Positions 55,101 through 63,940 of a stretch of 64,000 bases of DNA are shown here, piece after piece. Where the stretch lies: assembly GCF_004331255.1 (NCBI RefSeq), contig NZ_SJOF01000003.1:186001-250000 (forward strand), written 5' to 3'. A program made the position numbers and the translations under genes. The notes beneath the pieces were generated by a model. It was given only the letters and a program-made list of their open reading frames with translations. It was not told the origin of the DNA and searched no databases. How positions within the stretch are numbered: the first letter of the stretch is position 1; every line of letters starts with the position of its first letter. The stretch is from Acinetobacter sp. ANC 4173. GTDB taxonomy: Bacteria > Pseudomonadota > Gammaproteobacteria > Pseudomonadales > Moraxellaceae.

Positions 55101-57044
55101 TTAATTTTCTAATTCTTCTTGATATTTTTTATAACCTATATACCCTTTTAAAGACCATCTTTTCATTGCAAATTTAATATAACGCTCTTCTTGCTCATCA
55201 ATAATTTCATTATAAAAATCAGAGTAATAATTAATAGTTTTCTTAACATCACACATAGCTTTAACAGTTTTCCGAACACTTTTTCCTGCTAGTCGTACAT
55301 GATATAAATCTGTTGGGACTTCCCGTTCAAACCCTTCAAGATATCGATCTGCTTTGATCCATACATCATCATCGTTACCTTGAATATTTAATCGGAGTTC
55401 AAGTAAAACGAAATTTCCAAGTCTTCTTTTTTGATAATAGTCGATTTCTCTACAATTCTGACCATCAAAATTTCGGTTTTGTTTTGCCCATAAGTGCTCT
55501 ATAGACAAGTAATCATTTGTTTTTCCAGATGATCTACTCTTTAAAATCTTATCTATATTAATAGTCTTATTAGGTTGTAAAGAAGACTCATAGTTCATTA
55601 AGAAGTAGCGAATCCCTCGCCACCCATAAAAATCAAATGGACTTTTATTATCTAAACGAAAAGATTCTTCAAACCATCCATCGTGTGCATGACGTTGTGT
55701 GAAATCTACAAGTAAATACTCAAGTACTTGATCATCATTTATTAGAGTAATATTGCCAATTGCTCTATTATCTTCCGAATTGTAATAATTTAATAAGTTT
55801 CCATAGTAATATTTACTTGCAAACTGATACAAATCACCTTGTCCTGTGTCTTTCCTGAATGTCATACCGTTAGCAATGTAGACTCGAAAATTTAATTTTT
55901 CCAATAATTGAAGATGACGTTCAAGAATCTCTCCTTTTCCTTTATTTTTTAGTACCAGTGCTAGGAATAAAGGCATGATTGAAGCATGGACATTTTGGGC
56001 TCTAATGTTTTCAATAAGTGGTTTTATGGTCTTGTCTAAACCGACATAATTAGGAGCATAAAGGTGTTCATACCACTTTGCAGCTAATTTTAAAAACTGA
56101 ATAAATTCTTGTAGTTTGGTTATTGTTTGATTTTTCTTTTCACTGGACTGCAAACATTGATCTATTTTTATTCTGTCCTTAAGAACATCATACCCATACT
56201 GACTATCAGTTTTATTCATTTTAAAAAATACAACTAAACAATATCTTAAAAATGAACTTTCTTCAGCTGGTGATGTTTTCTTGGCTTTATTCAATGATTG
56301 TAAAATATCAGACCAGTGTTCTGTAATTTCATCTCTTAATGACAAGGCTGAGAGCTTAATAGAACAATAGATTAAATAATTTTTTACTTTCTCTAATTCG
56401 CTGAGCTGCTTGCCTCTGTTATTAATAACTTCAAACATGATACCTGTTTCAGCGTCTTCTACAGGCGAATAAACTAAAAAACCTAATCTATCTTCTAAAA
56501 TATTTAAAATCTGCTCAGTAGCAACTCCTGAAGAAGTCTGTTGAGATAACCATTTGGTAATCAAATTATGAGCATTTAACAAGCGCTCATGTGACTCTAA
56601 TGTAATTGGACAATTTTCTAAATTAGCATCAGCCAATACTACTTTTTCAAAAAATTTCCGAGTATCCATATTTAGCTTTAATACAAATTGGTCATTTCCT
56701 ATAGTGCCTCGTATTAGATATTTGGCGGTAATGCTTTCTTTTTCCACTTTATTAGCAAATAGAGAAATACATTTAAAAAAAATAACCAACGTAGTTAATC
56801 GCTGTTGACCATCTACAATATGATATTGATTAGACTGATTTTTAATCCGTGATAAAACAAGTGTACCTGTATAGTGCCTTACGGCTGAAGTATCTAAAAG
56901 AAGATGATCAATATCTTTCAATAATTCATCAATCTGCTTTTCATCCCAAGCATATCCTCTTTGATAATCAGGGATCTGAAAAAAATTATTTGTAAAAATC
57001 TCTGATAAAGTTAAGAGCTGGGTAACGAAGTGATTTTCTGACAT
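55101..57044 (-). CDS. GmrSD-like DUF262/DUF1524 protein
   Basis: 647 residues from the ATG at 57044 (a GTG 16 codons upstream is weaker). The DUF262 ParB-like NTPase-type domain has IPDYQRGYAWDEKQIDELL (about 24) and YHIVDGQQRLTTLVIFF (about 75). A DUF1524 HNH-like domain near the C-terminus has SIEHLWAKQNRNFDG and KRRLGNFVLLELRLNIQGND. This single-chain fusion matches GmrSD, a type IV restriction enzyme cutting modified (e.g. glucosylated hydroxymethylcytosine) phage DNA. Distal to a GIY-YIG gene in the same direction. Modified-DNA specificity is inferred. Confidence 0.88.
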   Translation of the reverse strand: MSENHFVTQLLTLSEIFTNNFFQIPDYQRGYAWDEKQIDELLKDIDHLLLDTSAVRHYTGTLVLSRIKNQSNQYHIVDGQQRLTTLVIFFKCISLFANKVEKESITAKYLIRGTIGNDQFVLKLNMDTRKFFEKVVLADANLENCPITLESHERLLNAHNLITKWLSQQTSSGVATEQILNILEDRLGFLVYSPVEDAETGIMFEVINNRGKQLSELEKVKNYLIYCSIKLSALSLRDEITEHWSDILQSLNKAKKTSPAEESSFLRYCLVVFFKMNKTDSQYGYDVLKDRIKIDQCLQSSEKKNQTITKLQEFIQFLKLAAKWYEHLYAPNYVGLDKTIKPLIENIRAQNVHASIMPLFLALVLKNKGKGEILERHLQLLEKLNFRVYIANGMTFRKDTGQGDLYQFASKYYYGNLLNYYNSEDNRAIGNITLINDDQVLEYLLVDFTQRHAHDGWFEESFRLDNKSPFDFYGWRGIRYFLMNYESSLQPNKTINIDKILKSRSSGKTNDYLSIEHLWAKQNRNFDGQNCREIDYYQKRRLGNFVLLELRLNIQGNDDDVWIKADRYLEGFEREVPTDLYHVRLAGKSVRKTVKAMCDVKKTINYYSDFYNEIIDEQEERYIKFAMKRWSLKGYIGYKKYQEELEN

Positions 57045-57175
57045 TTGAAAAAGCTGGATAAAATAAGAACAATTATATTGGTTTAAGATCACTAAAAGGA
57101 AAAAATCTAATAATGTATCAATTATTTAGACATGACTTTCCAATCTAAAAGTAAAAAGATCTCTTTTCATACCAA

Positions 57176-58093
57176 CTAACGAGAATTAATTTGAATTTCC
57201 TCCCAATCCTTATAACTAATTTGAGGTTGACCTAAAAGCTTCCAAGTAGATGGTCCTGATGTTGGACGGCCAAATAACATTGCAGCAGGTGTCGAAGTAC
57301 TTGTAAAAGATACATCTTGGGTAAACTCAATTTTATCATCGATCACTCGGATCATATCTTTATCTATCAAAGATTGACGTTGATTTATTATGAAATTATG
57401 TTGAGAAGAAGTCTGCTGTTCCTTACCAATAGAACCTTGTCTCACATAAAAAACTCCATCTTTTATATAAGCTTTTCCATCTACTTTTTTATCACGGCTT
57501 AAAACAAAAAATTCTGCCTCTATTCTTTCATTTATAGTATTAGCCAATTGAGTATTTAACTGACTTGAAATTTTTACCACTGGCGTAAGTAAGTCGACTC
57601 CTAATGCAGGTAAAATAAAACTTAAATTATCTAAGAAAGTATCCATATCTGAAATATCAGCATCTGATAACTTTCCAGCATAATTTTTTATTTCTTGTTT
57701 ATTTTCAATTTTATATAGTGTTTTTTCTTTAATAAATTTATAAACCTGATATTCTAAATACGCACAATGAGTTTTAGTTAGTGTCGTATCCTTACATTGA
57801 ACTAATATGACTGTATCCCAAAAATCTTTATTGTAGTCATGATGTTGCATTCTCTGAATTCCATTGACGGTTTCTCCAACATAAACATTGTATTTACCTT
57901 CAAGCTCTTGAGACTTACTGATAAGAAAATAAATTCCAGAACCATGTGCATCTTCTTTCTCAAGCAGTTGTTTTAAACTTGCTCTCGGTGCTGCATATAC
58001 ATAGCCTGTCCAATTCATTAGCTCGGCTCTAACAATACCATTATGTTGCCCATCCACATAGAACAGACGAATTTGACGACCACGTTTTTTCAT
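57176..58093 (-). CDS. GIY-YIG nuclease-domain protein with C-terminal DUF4357
   Basis: 305 residues. The GIY-YIG-like core is GSGIYFLISKSQELEGKYNVYVGETVNGIQRMQHH (about 50-85) with the conserved Arg, followed by a Glu/Tyr region EYQVYKFIKE (about 116). The C-terminal DUF4357 is seen in STPAAMLFGRPTSGPSTWKL. Proteins of this layout occur in defence regions and are presumed DNA nucleases; the substrate is unknown. Precedes the DUF262 gene by 131 bp on the same strand; the two may form a unit. Confidence 0.85.
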   Translation of the reverse strand: MKKRGRQIRLFYVDGQHNGIVRAELMNWTGYVYAAPRASLKQLLEKEDAHGSGIYFLISKSQELEGKYNVYVGETVNGIQRMQHHDYNKDFWDTVILVQCKDTTLTKTHCAYLEYQVYKFIKEKTLYKIENKQEIKNYAGKLSDADISDMDTFLDNLSFILPALGVDLLTPVVKISSQLNTQLANTINERIEAEFFVLSRDKKVDGKAYIKDGVFYVRQGSIGKEQQTSSQHNFIINQRQSLIDKDMIRVIDDKIEFTQDVSFTSTSTPAAMLFGRPTSGPSTWKLLGQPQISYKDWEEIQINSR

Positions 58094-58195
58094 TTTTTAC
58101 CTTTAAAATCATGACAGATACAAAAACATTGAACACAAAAAATCTCTTATTTATCCAATATCAATGAATAAGATTATTGCTGATATACGGCTCTT

Positions 58196-59215
58196 TCAAA
58201 TTAAATTCCACAATAAATATCCATTTTCTTTTGCCTGACCATATGCCCAATCCGCTACCCGATGTGAACGCTGCATATCGGTTAAAAAACCTAGTTGAGA
58301 AATCTCTTGACCGATCAGTCGATCATGTAAATGATTACGTTCTAACCATTGATTCAAAAACTCTTCTGAAGCCAAATAGTTACTTTTTTGTGAATTACAT
58401 TTGTCATCTGCCAGCACAAAATTATGTCCAGTATCTGCTGGGTAAAGTGACCAGGGAATAAAGTGATCTACTGCGTATTTATTATTTTTAAGGCTTTTCC
58501 CACAGTAGAAACACTGACATTTTTGCAAGTCAATCAGAAAACTTGCAACTTGTCCCAATTGGCTACGGTTGGGAGCAAACATAAATTCATCCAAATCAGG
58601 CAGACCATCTAAGACAACAAGGTTCTGTTTATTCAGTCGAATAAAATCAATCCAACGTTTCTGGCACAGTTCTTCAATAATTTCACTGAATTGCCTTAAG
58701 CAGTACATCGCTTTTGGCAATAATTGCAGAGCTTCCTTAGAGTCACTCAAGTGGTAGAGAAATTCGAAAGTTTGCCCATTTAGATTTTGCAAATACATAA
58801 CTGGCATTTGCTTCACCGTACTTGCAACTGATTTCCTGAGTTTTAACCAAAAAACTGAATCTCTTCTTGCAACGGCGATTGTTTTGTATTGCTGCTGCGC
58901 TTTCTGAATTTCATTGATAATCTTTGCTTGCTTACCTGTACTTTGTTGAATGGTAAAAGGTTCATATTGGCTGAACTGAAATGGCAGTGACTGTTTCCAA
59001 TAAAGATCAATAAACTTTTCAGCAATATCCAAATAGTCTAGACGGAGTGTTGCACCCGTATCTTGTCCCTGTTCAATTGCAAGTCGAGTAATGCTCATTA
59101 GCAAAGCAAACTTATAGGTTGAAGTAAAAGTCCCTGACTGCAAAATTTGCTGGATATGCTTAAGGAATTTTAATTGTTCCTGAGGTGCTGGAACGGCTTC
59201 ATCACTTACAAACAT
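58196..59215 (-). CDS. HNH endonuclease with N-terminal helical domain
   Basis: 339 residues. An N-terminal domain contains YKFALLMSITRLAIEQG and AEKFIDLYWKQSLPF (about 30-80), seen in other defence-associated HNH proteins. The C-terminal HNH motif (about 235-300) is CQCFYCGKSL, VDHFIPWSLYP, then HNFVLADDKCNSQKSNYL: the two CxxC pairs and DH-x-x-P are intact. A Zn-stabilised DNA nuclease. Its start lies 3 bp after the methyltransferase stop, so the two are a coupled unit. Confidence 0.87.
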   Translation of the reverse strand: MFVSDEAVPAPQEQLKFLKHIQQILQSGTFTSTYKFALLMSITRLAIEQGQDTGATLRLDYLDIAEKFIDLYWKQSLPFQFSQYEPFTIQQSTGKQAKIINEIQKAQQQYKTIAVARRDSVFWLKLRKSVASTVKQMPVMYLQNLNGQTFEFLYHLSDSKEALQLLPKAMYCLRQFSEIIEELCQKRWIDFIRLNKQNLVVLDGLPDLDEFMFAPNRSQLGQVASFLIDLQKCQCFYCGKSLKNNKYAVDHFIPWSLYPADTGHNFVLADDKCNSQKSNYLASEEFLNQWLERNHLHDRLIGQEISQLGFLTDMQRSHRVADWAYGQAKENGYLLWNLI

Positions 59216-59218
59216 TAT

Positions 59219-59809
59219 TTACGCCTTTTGCTTTTTGAAAAGAATGTTCAGCCACTCTTCTGTTCGATCAGAGCGTTTATCTAAGGTAATCCACTGCTGT
59301 AAAATTAGTACCTGATCAAAGTCTTTTAACAGATCATCTACCTGCTTTTCATTTAAGTCAGTAAAGCTACGCCCATCTTTTTCACGATCTTGATTGCCAT
59401 ATTTAAAAGACATATAGCACACACCATTTGGCTTTAGTGCCGTTAAAATCCTGTCCAATACATCTGATAACTTCTCCCTCTCACAATGCAACAAAGAAGC
59501 ACATGCCCAAATACCCCCATATTTTTCCTGTGCAGATAATTCATAAAAACTATCTAACCGCACTGGTAGTCCTGTAAGCTGACGTGCTTTTGCAACCAAC
59601 TCTTCTGAATAATCAATGGCTTCTACCTGATGACCCAAATTTTTAAAAGCCAGCGTATCTCGACCCGAGCCACAACCCAGGTCAAGAATAGAAGCATGTT
59701 CAGGTAGGTATCTTAAAAATGATTGGTACAAACTGGTCATGTCCACTTGATAAGTAGTATCAAAGAACTGATCAGCATTTTGATTGTAGTAATATATATT
59801 TTTATTCAT
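59219..59809 (-). CDS. Class I SAM-dependent methyltransferase in the defence island
   Basis: 196 residues. Motif I ASILDLGCGSGRDTLAFKNLG (about 37-57), acidic residue after beta-2 in VEAIDYSEEL, then GIWACASLLHCEREKLSDVL and CYMSFKYG. It lacks the NPPY/DPPY motif of DNA adenine methyltransferases and resembles TehB-like small methyltransferases, so the substrate may be a nucleotide or small molecule. Directly upstream of the HNH nuclease gene, 3 bp gap. Confidence 0.85.
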   Translation of the reverse strand: MNKNIYYYNQNADQFFDTTYQVDMTSLYQSFLRYLPEHASILDLGCGSGRDTLAFKNLGHQVEAIDYSEELVAKARQLTGLPVRLDSFYELSAQEKYGGIWACASLLHCEREKLSDVLDRILTALKPNGVCYMSFKYGNQDREKDGRSFTDLNEKQVDDLLKDFDQVLILQQWITLDKRSDRTEEWLNILFKKQKA

Positions 59810-59940
59810 AATCTTCTAATAAACAGACTTGGTGTTCACTTTAAGTGAGTAATATAAGCATAGAATGGTAGCTACACACTGAGCTTGCAACAAATTTAAT
59901 TAAAAATTAAAATAAGACAAATAGTTAAAGGCTAAAAAAG

Positions 59941-60147
59941 ATGGCTTTTTGTCCCTTATGTAATGATGAACTCGATAATGAATACCTCAACTCTGTCATG
60001 GATGAACTTTCTCGGCATAAAGACTCACCTTTTTATTCTATAATTAAGCAATGTCTTCATTGTAAACATGATTTACTTTTTAAAAAAATTGCACTCAGTT
60101 ATTACCTAGTTACTAATAACAAAGAAATTCTTATTGGTGGTGCATAA
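59941..60147 (+). CDS. Small zinc-ribbon-like protein
   Basis: 68 residues with two CxxC pairs, FCPLC near the N-terminus and KQCLHCKHDLL (about 37-47), suggesting a zinc ribbon. The rest is helical (SVMDELSRHKDSPFYSII). It stands divergent from the methyltransferase gene and ends at a terminator. No strong ribosome-binding site. Could be an accessory or regulatory protein of the island; function unknown. Confidence 0.55.
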   Translation: MAFCPLCNDELDNEYLNSVMDELSRHKDSPFYSIIKQCLHCKHDLLFKKIALSYYLVTNNKEILIGGA

Positions 60148-60166
60148 AAAATTGGGTCAGAAATAA

Positions 60167-60190
60167 GGGAGCTAAAGCTCCCATTTTTAT
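60167..60190. terminator. Terminator between the zinc-ribbon and AlpA genes
   Basis: GGGAGCT-AA-AGCTCCC hairpin followed by ATTTTTATT, after the stop at 60147. Confidence 0.8.
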
Positions 60191-60417
60191 TCACGACTTT
60201 GTATTTTTTCTTCAATCCATTGATGAACTTCCAAAGCCACCCAACCAATACGTGATTCACTTAAGCGTATTGGTTTTGGAAAGCTTGGATCATAGTACTT
60301 TGAATCAACATTAATCATTTCGTAGATCTTTGCCCGACTAATACTTGTGAATTGAATGACTTCTTTAATATTGATAATTTGATTCATCTGAAAAGTCTGA
60401 CCTGTGAACGCATTCAT
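60187..60417 (-). CDS. AlpA-family phage/island regulator
   Basis: 76 residues from the ATG at 60417, with AGGAG 8 nt upstream. MerR-like winged helix: IINIKEVIQFTSISRAKIYEMI, PSFPKPIRLSESRIGWVALEVHQWIEEK matches the AlpA/Vis signature. Such proteins activate the integrase or act as excisionases. It could control excision of this island together with the integrase at 44234. Confidence 0.9.
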   Translation of the reverse strand: MNAFTGQTFQMNQIINIKEVIQFTSISRAKIYEMINVDSKYYDPSFPKPIRLSESRIGWVALEVHQWIEEKIQSRE

Positions 60418-60513
60418 GATGTTTACTCCTGATCATTGATGCGAGCGCGTATTCGCTCAGATCATAGGGCAGTCCAATAAAATTTTACGGAGTCCCATGT
60501 TATCTAGATTTAT

Positions 60514-61446
60514 CTAATTCACCGACCTCACACTCCCCTGTAAATCTTGCTGAATATCCTGCACAAACCCCTTACTCTGAGTGAATTTGGTCTTCGTCTT
60601 GGCTTTTGATTCAAGTGGAGAATGCTCAGACTCAGCATTCTCATCCACATAAAACTCTTCCACGAAATCTAGTCCCTCCTCAGCATTCACCTCAAACCGT
60701 GCATTGCCATACCCCTGCCGTGCCATTTGATCTAAAGCAGCCTGATTAAAACCACATAACTTAGTTTTTTGGTCAATCTCTTTCGCAGTTTGAATCGCTT
60801 CTTGTACATGAACACCTTCACGTAAAGTCAAATCCACGTAGTACACAGGCGTGCGATAGCTTTGAGTTGTGGACTTTCCTCTAAGCGTGAGTTGTAGCGG
60901 TAAACACGAAAGCAAGCCATTAGATGCTGCATGGTAATAACTGAGTCTCGCAGCCAAAGTACGGATACTATTAAAGCCTGTGGTTCTAAAGATGAATGTC
61001 CCAAGTTCATCCGATTCATCTAAATTGACATGCAAACGCCCATAAGGTTTACAGTTACCTCCTTGTGCCAATGGACACAAATCAGGGGATGGGCATGGAT
61101 GTTGTTCTACCCCTTGATTAGTCAGTCGTTGGCAGGTTTCTCCATTCCCAACACATACAGGCCTACCCGTTTGACGGTCAAATAAACTGTATTCCGCCCG
61201 TAGATTCAGTTCAGGATCATTGAATATCATGCGGACTGGAATACTTCTGAGTTTTTGATTCGGTGCTTTCGCTCGAAGTTGTTCATCCAATGGATGTTTC
61301 ACCCAACCACTATCCTTGTTTTGGATTTGGCTGGTAATGGTGAATTGGTCATCCTTTTCAGGGATGCGTTTCCCGTTCTTTTCGACAACCTTGCCGATAC
61401 TGATCCGCCCAAGAATTGGCGGTGTAATAGCTAAACCTTTAATCAT
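60514..61446 (-). CDS. Conserved mobile-element protein with a Cys cluster (RDF/Gp3-like?)
   Basis: 310 residues. N-terminal MIKGLAITPPILGRISIGKVVEKNGKRIPEKDDQFT and a Cys-rich cluster (about 95-130: CVGNGETCQRL, HPCPSPDLCPLAQGGNCKPYG) that could bind metal. The C-terminus is Ser/Lys-rich. Proteins of this family sit beside YqaJ and DUF932 genes in integrative elements and are often annotated as hydrolase or metal-binding proteins; similarity to Gp3-like recombination directionality factors is my recollection and unproven. First of three co-directional genes here from the right. Confidence 0.6.
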   Translation of the reverse strand: MIKGLAITPPILGRISIGKVVEKNGKRIPEKDDQFTITSQIQNKDSGWVKHPLDEQLRAKAPNQKLRSIPVRMIFNDPELNLRAEYSLFDRQTGRPVCVGNGETCQRLTNQGVEQHPCPSPDLCPLAQGGNCKPYGRLHVNLDESDELGTFIFRTTGFNSIRTLAARLSYYHAASNGLLSCLPLQLTLRGKSTTQSYRTPVYYVDLTLREGVHVQEAIQTAKEIDQKTKLCGFNQAALDQMARQGYGNARFEVNAEEGLDFVEEFYVDENAESEHSPLESKAKTKTKFTQSKGFVQDIQQDLQGSVRSVN

Positions 61447-61511
61447 GGTATTTTCCTCTTCTACTTAAATGTGTAGATATGCTTGGTTAAAAATGAAATC
61501 GGCATAAAAAA

Positions 61512-61533
61512 TCCCATGCTCTCAGGCATGGGA
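61512..61533 (-). terminator. Terminator after the YqaJ gene
   Basis: TCCCATGC-CTGAGA-GCATGGGA (minus strand) followed by T6. Confidence 0.82.
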
Positions 61534-61587
61534 CATTTAGATTAGTTTGGTATTTTGCTAGCGAAGTACACTTAGGCTAAATCTGTT

Positions 61588-62631
61588 TCAATCAGCATCG
61601 GTATAGATGTTGAATCGCCGTGTGCCCTGCTTGCTTTGTGAAAATTGATTAAGATACTCAGGGTGTAACTTGAGTAAAGCCTTGCTATCTAAGCTGATTG
61701 AATCCTTAGACTTTTTCCATGTCACTGAGCCTACTTTAAAGGTGGCACGTTCAGCCCCCTGCATCTTGGCTTGAAGTTGATGCTTCAGTAGATCGAACTG
61801 CTCCTGATGTTTTTCAATTTGGTTACGGGTCTGAATGAGTTGCTCAAACTGTTGATTGGCTTGCTCATCCTCAGATAGATCCGTGGTGCTGAGCGGTACA
61901 TGTTCAGGATAGAGTAGCTGTAAGGCTTTGGCTGCGGATTCACTGGCATCGGCTTCAGGTGGGATATCCTTTTCAACACACTCCCAGAAGTAACGCTCCG
62001 CATTGATGATGTGTTGAATCACCGATTCTGAACGTGTGACTTTAAAAATTCTTGTTTCATGTCCACAAATTAAGACACAGATATGTGCTGCCTTTTTGCC
62101 TGTGACTGCCAGTTGGTGTTGCACCTGACACAACACGTATAACGGCACACCATCTCGCCACAACTTGGCCCCATATTCTCCAGCAGTTTTACACTCCAGT
62201 ATTTGTACATCAGCATCCCCAACCACCGAATAATCCAAGTTGGCCAACATAAAATGCTTGTCTGGATCAGGATGTTGTAATACGGCATTGACTCGACGCA
62301 CTTTATAGTTGGTATACATGCTGTAGTATTCAGCAACCAAAGGTTCCAGTTGCTTGCCCCAGTACAAGGGTGCATGGCCTTCACTTTCATCTTCAATGTT
62401 TTGTTGAATCCGTCCTGTCTTGATCATCCATAGTTCAAGCATCGATATATAAGGATTGAGGCCACAAGCTGCGGCACAGTCACTACTACCAATACCTTGA
62501 CGACGAACTTCCAGCCATTCCGCCTGACTTAGGTTTTTGGTCTCTACAAAGCGTTTTGGATGGCTGAGTTTAGGGCGATGCGCATGGATATTTGCTCGAG
62601 TAGGATGATGTTGAATTAAAGCTGAGTTCAT
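61588..62631 (-). CDS. YqaJ-type viral recombinase (lambda exonuclease-like)
   Basis: 347 residues. The N-terminal WLEVRRQGIGSSDCAAACGLNPYISMLELW is the YqaJ/exo hallmark (the GIGSSD region), with nuclease residues in VGDADVQILECKTAGEYGAKLW (Asp, Glu-x-Lys at about 140-150). This 5'-3' exonuclease would supply single strands for homologous recombination. The C-terminus is a long Gln-rich coiled coil (NQQFEQLIQTRNQIEKHQEQ). Its terminator follows, and the DUF932 gene lies upstream. Confidence 0.9.
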   Translation of the reverse strand: MNSALIQHHPTRANIHAHRPKLSHPKRFVETKNLSQAEWLEVRRQGIGSSDCAAACGLNPYISMLELWMIKTGRIQQNIEDESEGHAPLYWGKQLEPLVAEYYSMYTNYKVRRVNAVLQHPDPDKHFMLANLDYSVVGDADVQILECKTAGEYGAKLWRDGVPLYVLCQVQHQLAVTGKKAAHICVLICGHETRIFKVTRSESVIQHIINAERYFWECVEKDIPPEADASESAAKALQLLYPEHVPLSTTDLSEDEQANQQFEQLIQTRNQIEKHQEQFDLLKHQLQAKMQGAERATFKVGSVTWKKSKDSISLDSKALLKLHPEYLNQFSQSKQGTRRFNIYTDAD

Positions 62632-62671
62632 AAAGCTGTCCTCTGATTATTAAATTTTAGGCATAAAAAAA

Positions 62672-62691
62672 GCCACATCTGGAGATGTGGC
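62672..62691 (-). terminator. Terminator after the DUF932 gene
   Basis: GCCACATCT-CC-AGATGTGGC (minus strand) followed by T7. Confidence 0.85.
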
Positions 62692-62774
62692 AAAGAGGTA
62701 TTTGGATTCAAAGAGATTTACAGGATCATGTTGATCTGATGTGATTATCTTAAATTCTGAATCTGAATCTAAAC

Positions 62775-63821
62775 TTAAACAATCAAGCGTAATGCTTGTT
62801 CCAGTCCACGTTGTTTTAAACCTGCTCCAGCACCGAACCATGCTGAATCTAAGCGATGATCCTGACTCATCGCTCGACGTTCATGATCACAAAATTCCGT
62901 AATGGAACACAGTAAGCCATAAGCCGTGTCTTTGGCTGAACTGAGTTCTGCCCCACGACCATGGCCATTAAACATGGTCATGACTTTAGACATGGCACGT
63001 CCATTCGGTTCAGACTTATTGTCAGCTTTATTGGATTGGCTTCCTTGCGCTGGCACATTGCGATAAAACTGAATAATACTGTCATCTTGCTCGGTTGGAC
63101 TGAGGCTGGTGTTATTAAACACCGCATCAAAATAAGCTGCAGCTTCAGTCTGTGTAACTTTACGTTGACTGAGCTGTTTCATTTCATACATGTGTTCGTT
63201 CCATGCCCGCACTGAAATCCCCAATTGCTGTTTGATCTTCTGCGCATCAAACTTAGTACTGTGTGGCACTTTAACTACGCCTGCACTTGCATTCTGACCT
63301 TTTAAGGCAATGGCTAAAGTGTTGTTACACACCACGCGAATCGAGGTAAATTGCGCCGTGGTCGCTAAGGTGCCATCACATCCAGTGGCTAAGAGAATAT
63401 AGCCATTGCTGACATCTTTACCCTTTAAAGCAGAAGTTTGCCCAGTTTTGGCTAAAGCCCAGAATTTCTTGCCACCTTTCAGTACTCCTGCGGTTTCCAG
63501 TTCAAAGCCAGATTGTTCAGTCAAGTCTCGATAGAATTCTAGAATCTCTCGGGGTTGGACTTCCTGATAACGCTGACTGACTACCGATAAAGGTGCATGT
63601 GTGTCGGAACGGTATAAAACCCGCTGTTCATCATGCGGTAGGATCAAGCTTTGTCCTTTGTGATTTTCAGCCATGTAACTCACATTCGAGCTTTCAATCT
63701 GCCAGTCCATGCCCGCCTGCTTGGCCCAGACCTCAATCGGTTGATTGGGTGTCAGTTGATTACCCAAACCATGCCAAGGGGTTTGACCGACATAAGCCAT
63801 GTTTTCGATTTGATGTGCCAT
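62775..63821 (-). CDS. DUF932 phage/plasmid-like protein
   Basis: 348 residues. MAHQIENMAYVGQTPWHGLGNQLT is the family start, followed by a GKKFWALAKTG block and VVCNNTLAIAL. DUF932 (TIGR03299-like) proteins are common on plasmids and integrative elements; their function is unknown, though an involvement in recombination or element maintenance is often supposed. Divides into its own unit, with terminator before YqaJ. Confidence 0.85.
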   Translation of the reverse strand: MAHQIENMAYVGQTPWHGLGNQLTPNQPIEVWAKQAGMDWQIESSNVSYMAENHKGQSLILPHDEQRVLYRSDTHAPLSVVSQRYQEVQPREILEFYRDLTEQSGFELETAGVLKGGKKFWALAKTGQTSALKGKDVSNGYILLATGCDGTLATTAQFTSIRVVCNNTLAIALKGQNASAGVVKVPHSTKFDAQKIKQQLGISVRAWNEHMYEMKQLSQRKVTQTEAAAYFDAVFNNTSLSPTEQDDSIIQFYRNVPAQGSQSNKADNKSEPNGRAMSKVMTMFNGHGRGAELSSAKDTAYGLLCSITEFCDHERRAMSQDHRLDSAWFGAGAGLKQRGLEQALRLIV

Positions 63822-63846
63822 TGTGAATATTCCTAAAATAAAAGTG

Positions 63847-63933
63847 AAAGATGTAAAGATTTAAAGATGCAGAAATGTGCTGTAAGGGTTTAAACAATCC
63901 ATCTATTTAAAGATGTAACTGTGTAAAGTCTGA
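63847..63933. repeat. Short AAAGATG-type repeats upstream of the DUF932 gene
   Basis: AAAGATG occurs at about 63847, 63863 and 63910, within a stretch of TAAAGA/TGTAA-like words. Too short and AT-rich to be called an origin; could be an iteron-like or promoter region. Confidence 0.3.
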
Positions 63934-63940
63934 GATGCGA

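Noticed and set aside
58177-58461. Plus-strand frame of 94 codons opposite the HNH gene
   Set aside because: It overlaps the intact HNH catalytic region on the other strand; no supporting features.
63593-63836. Plus-strand frames opposite the DUF932 gene
   Set aside because: They lie opposite a conserved family N-terminus and lack ribosome-binding sites.
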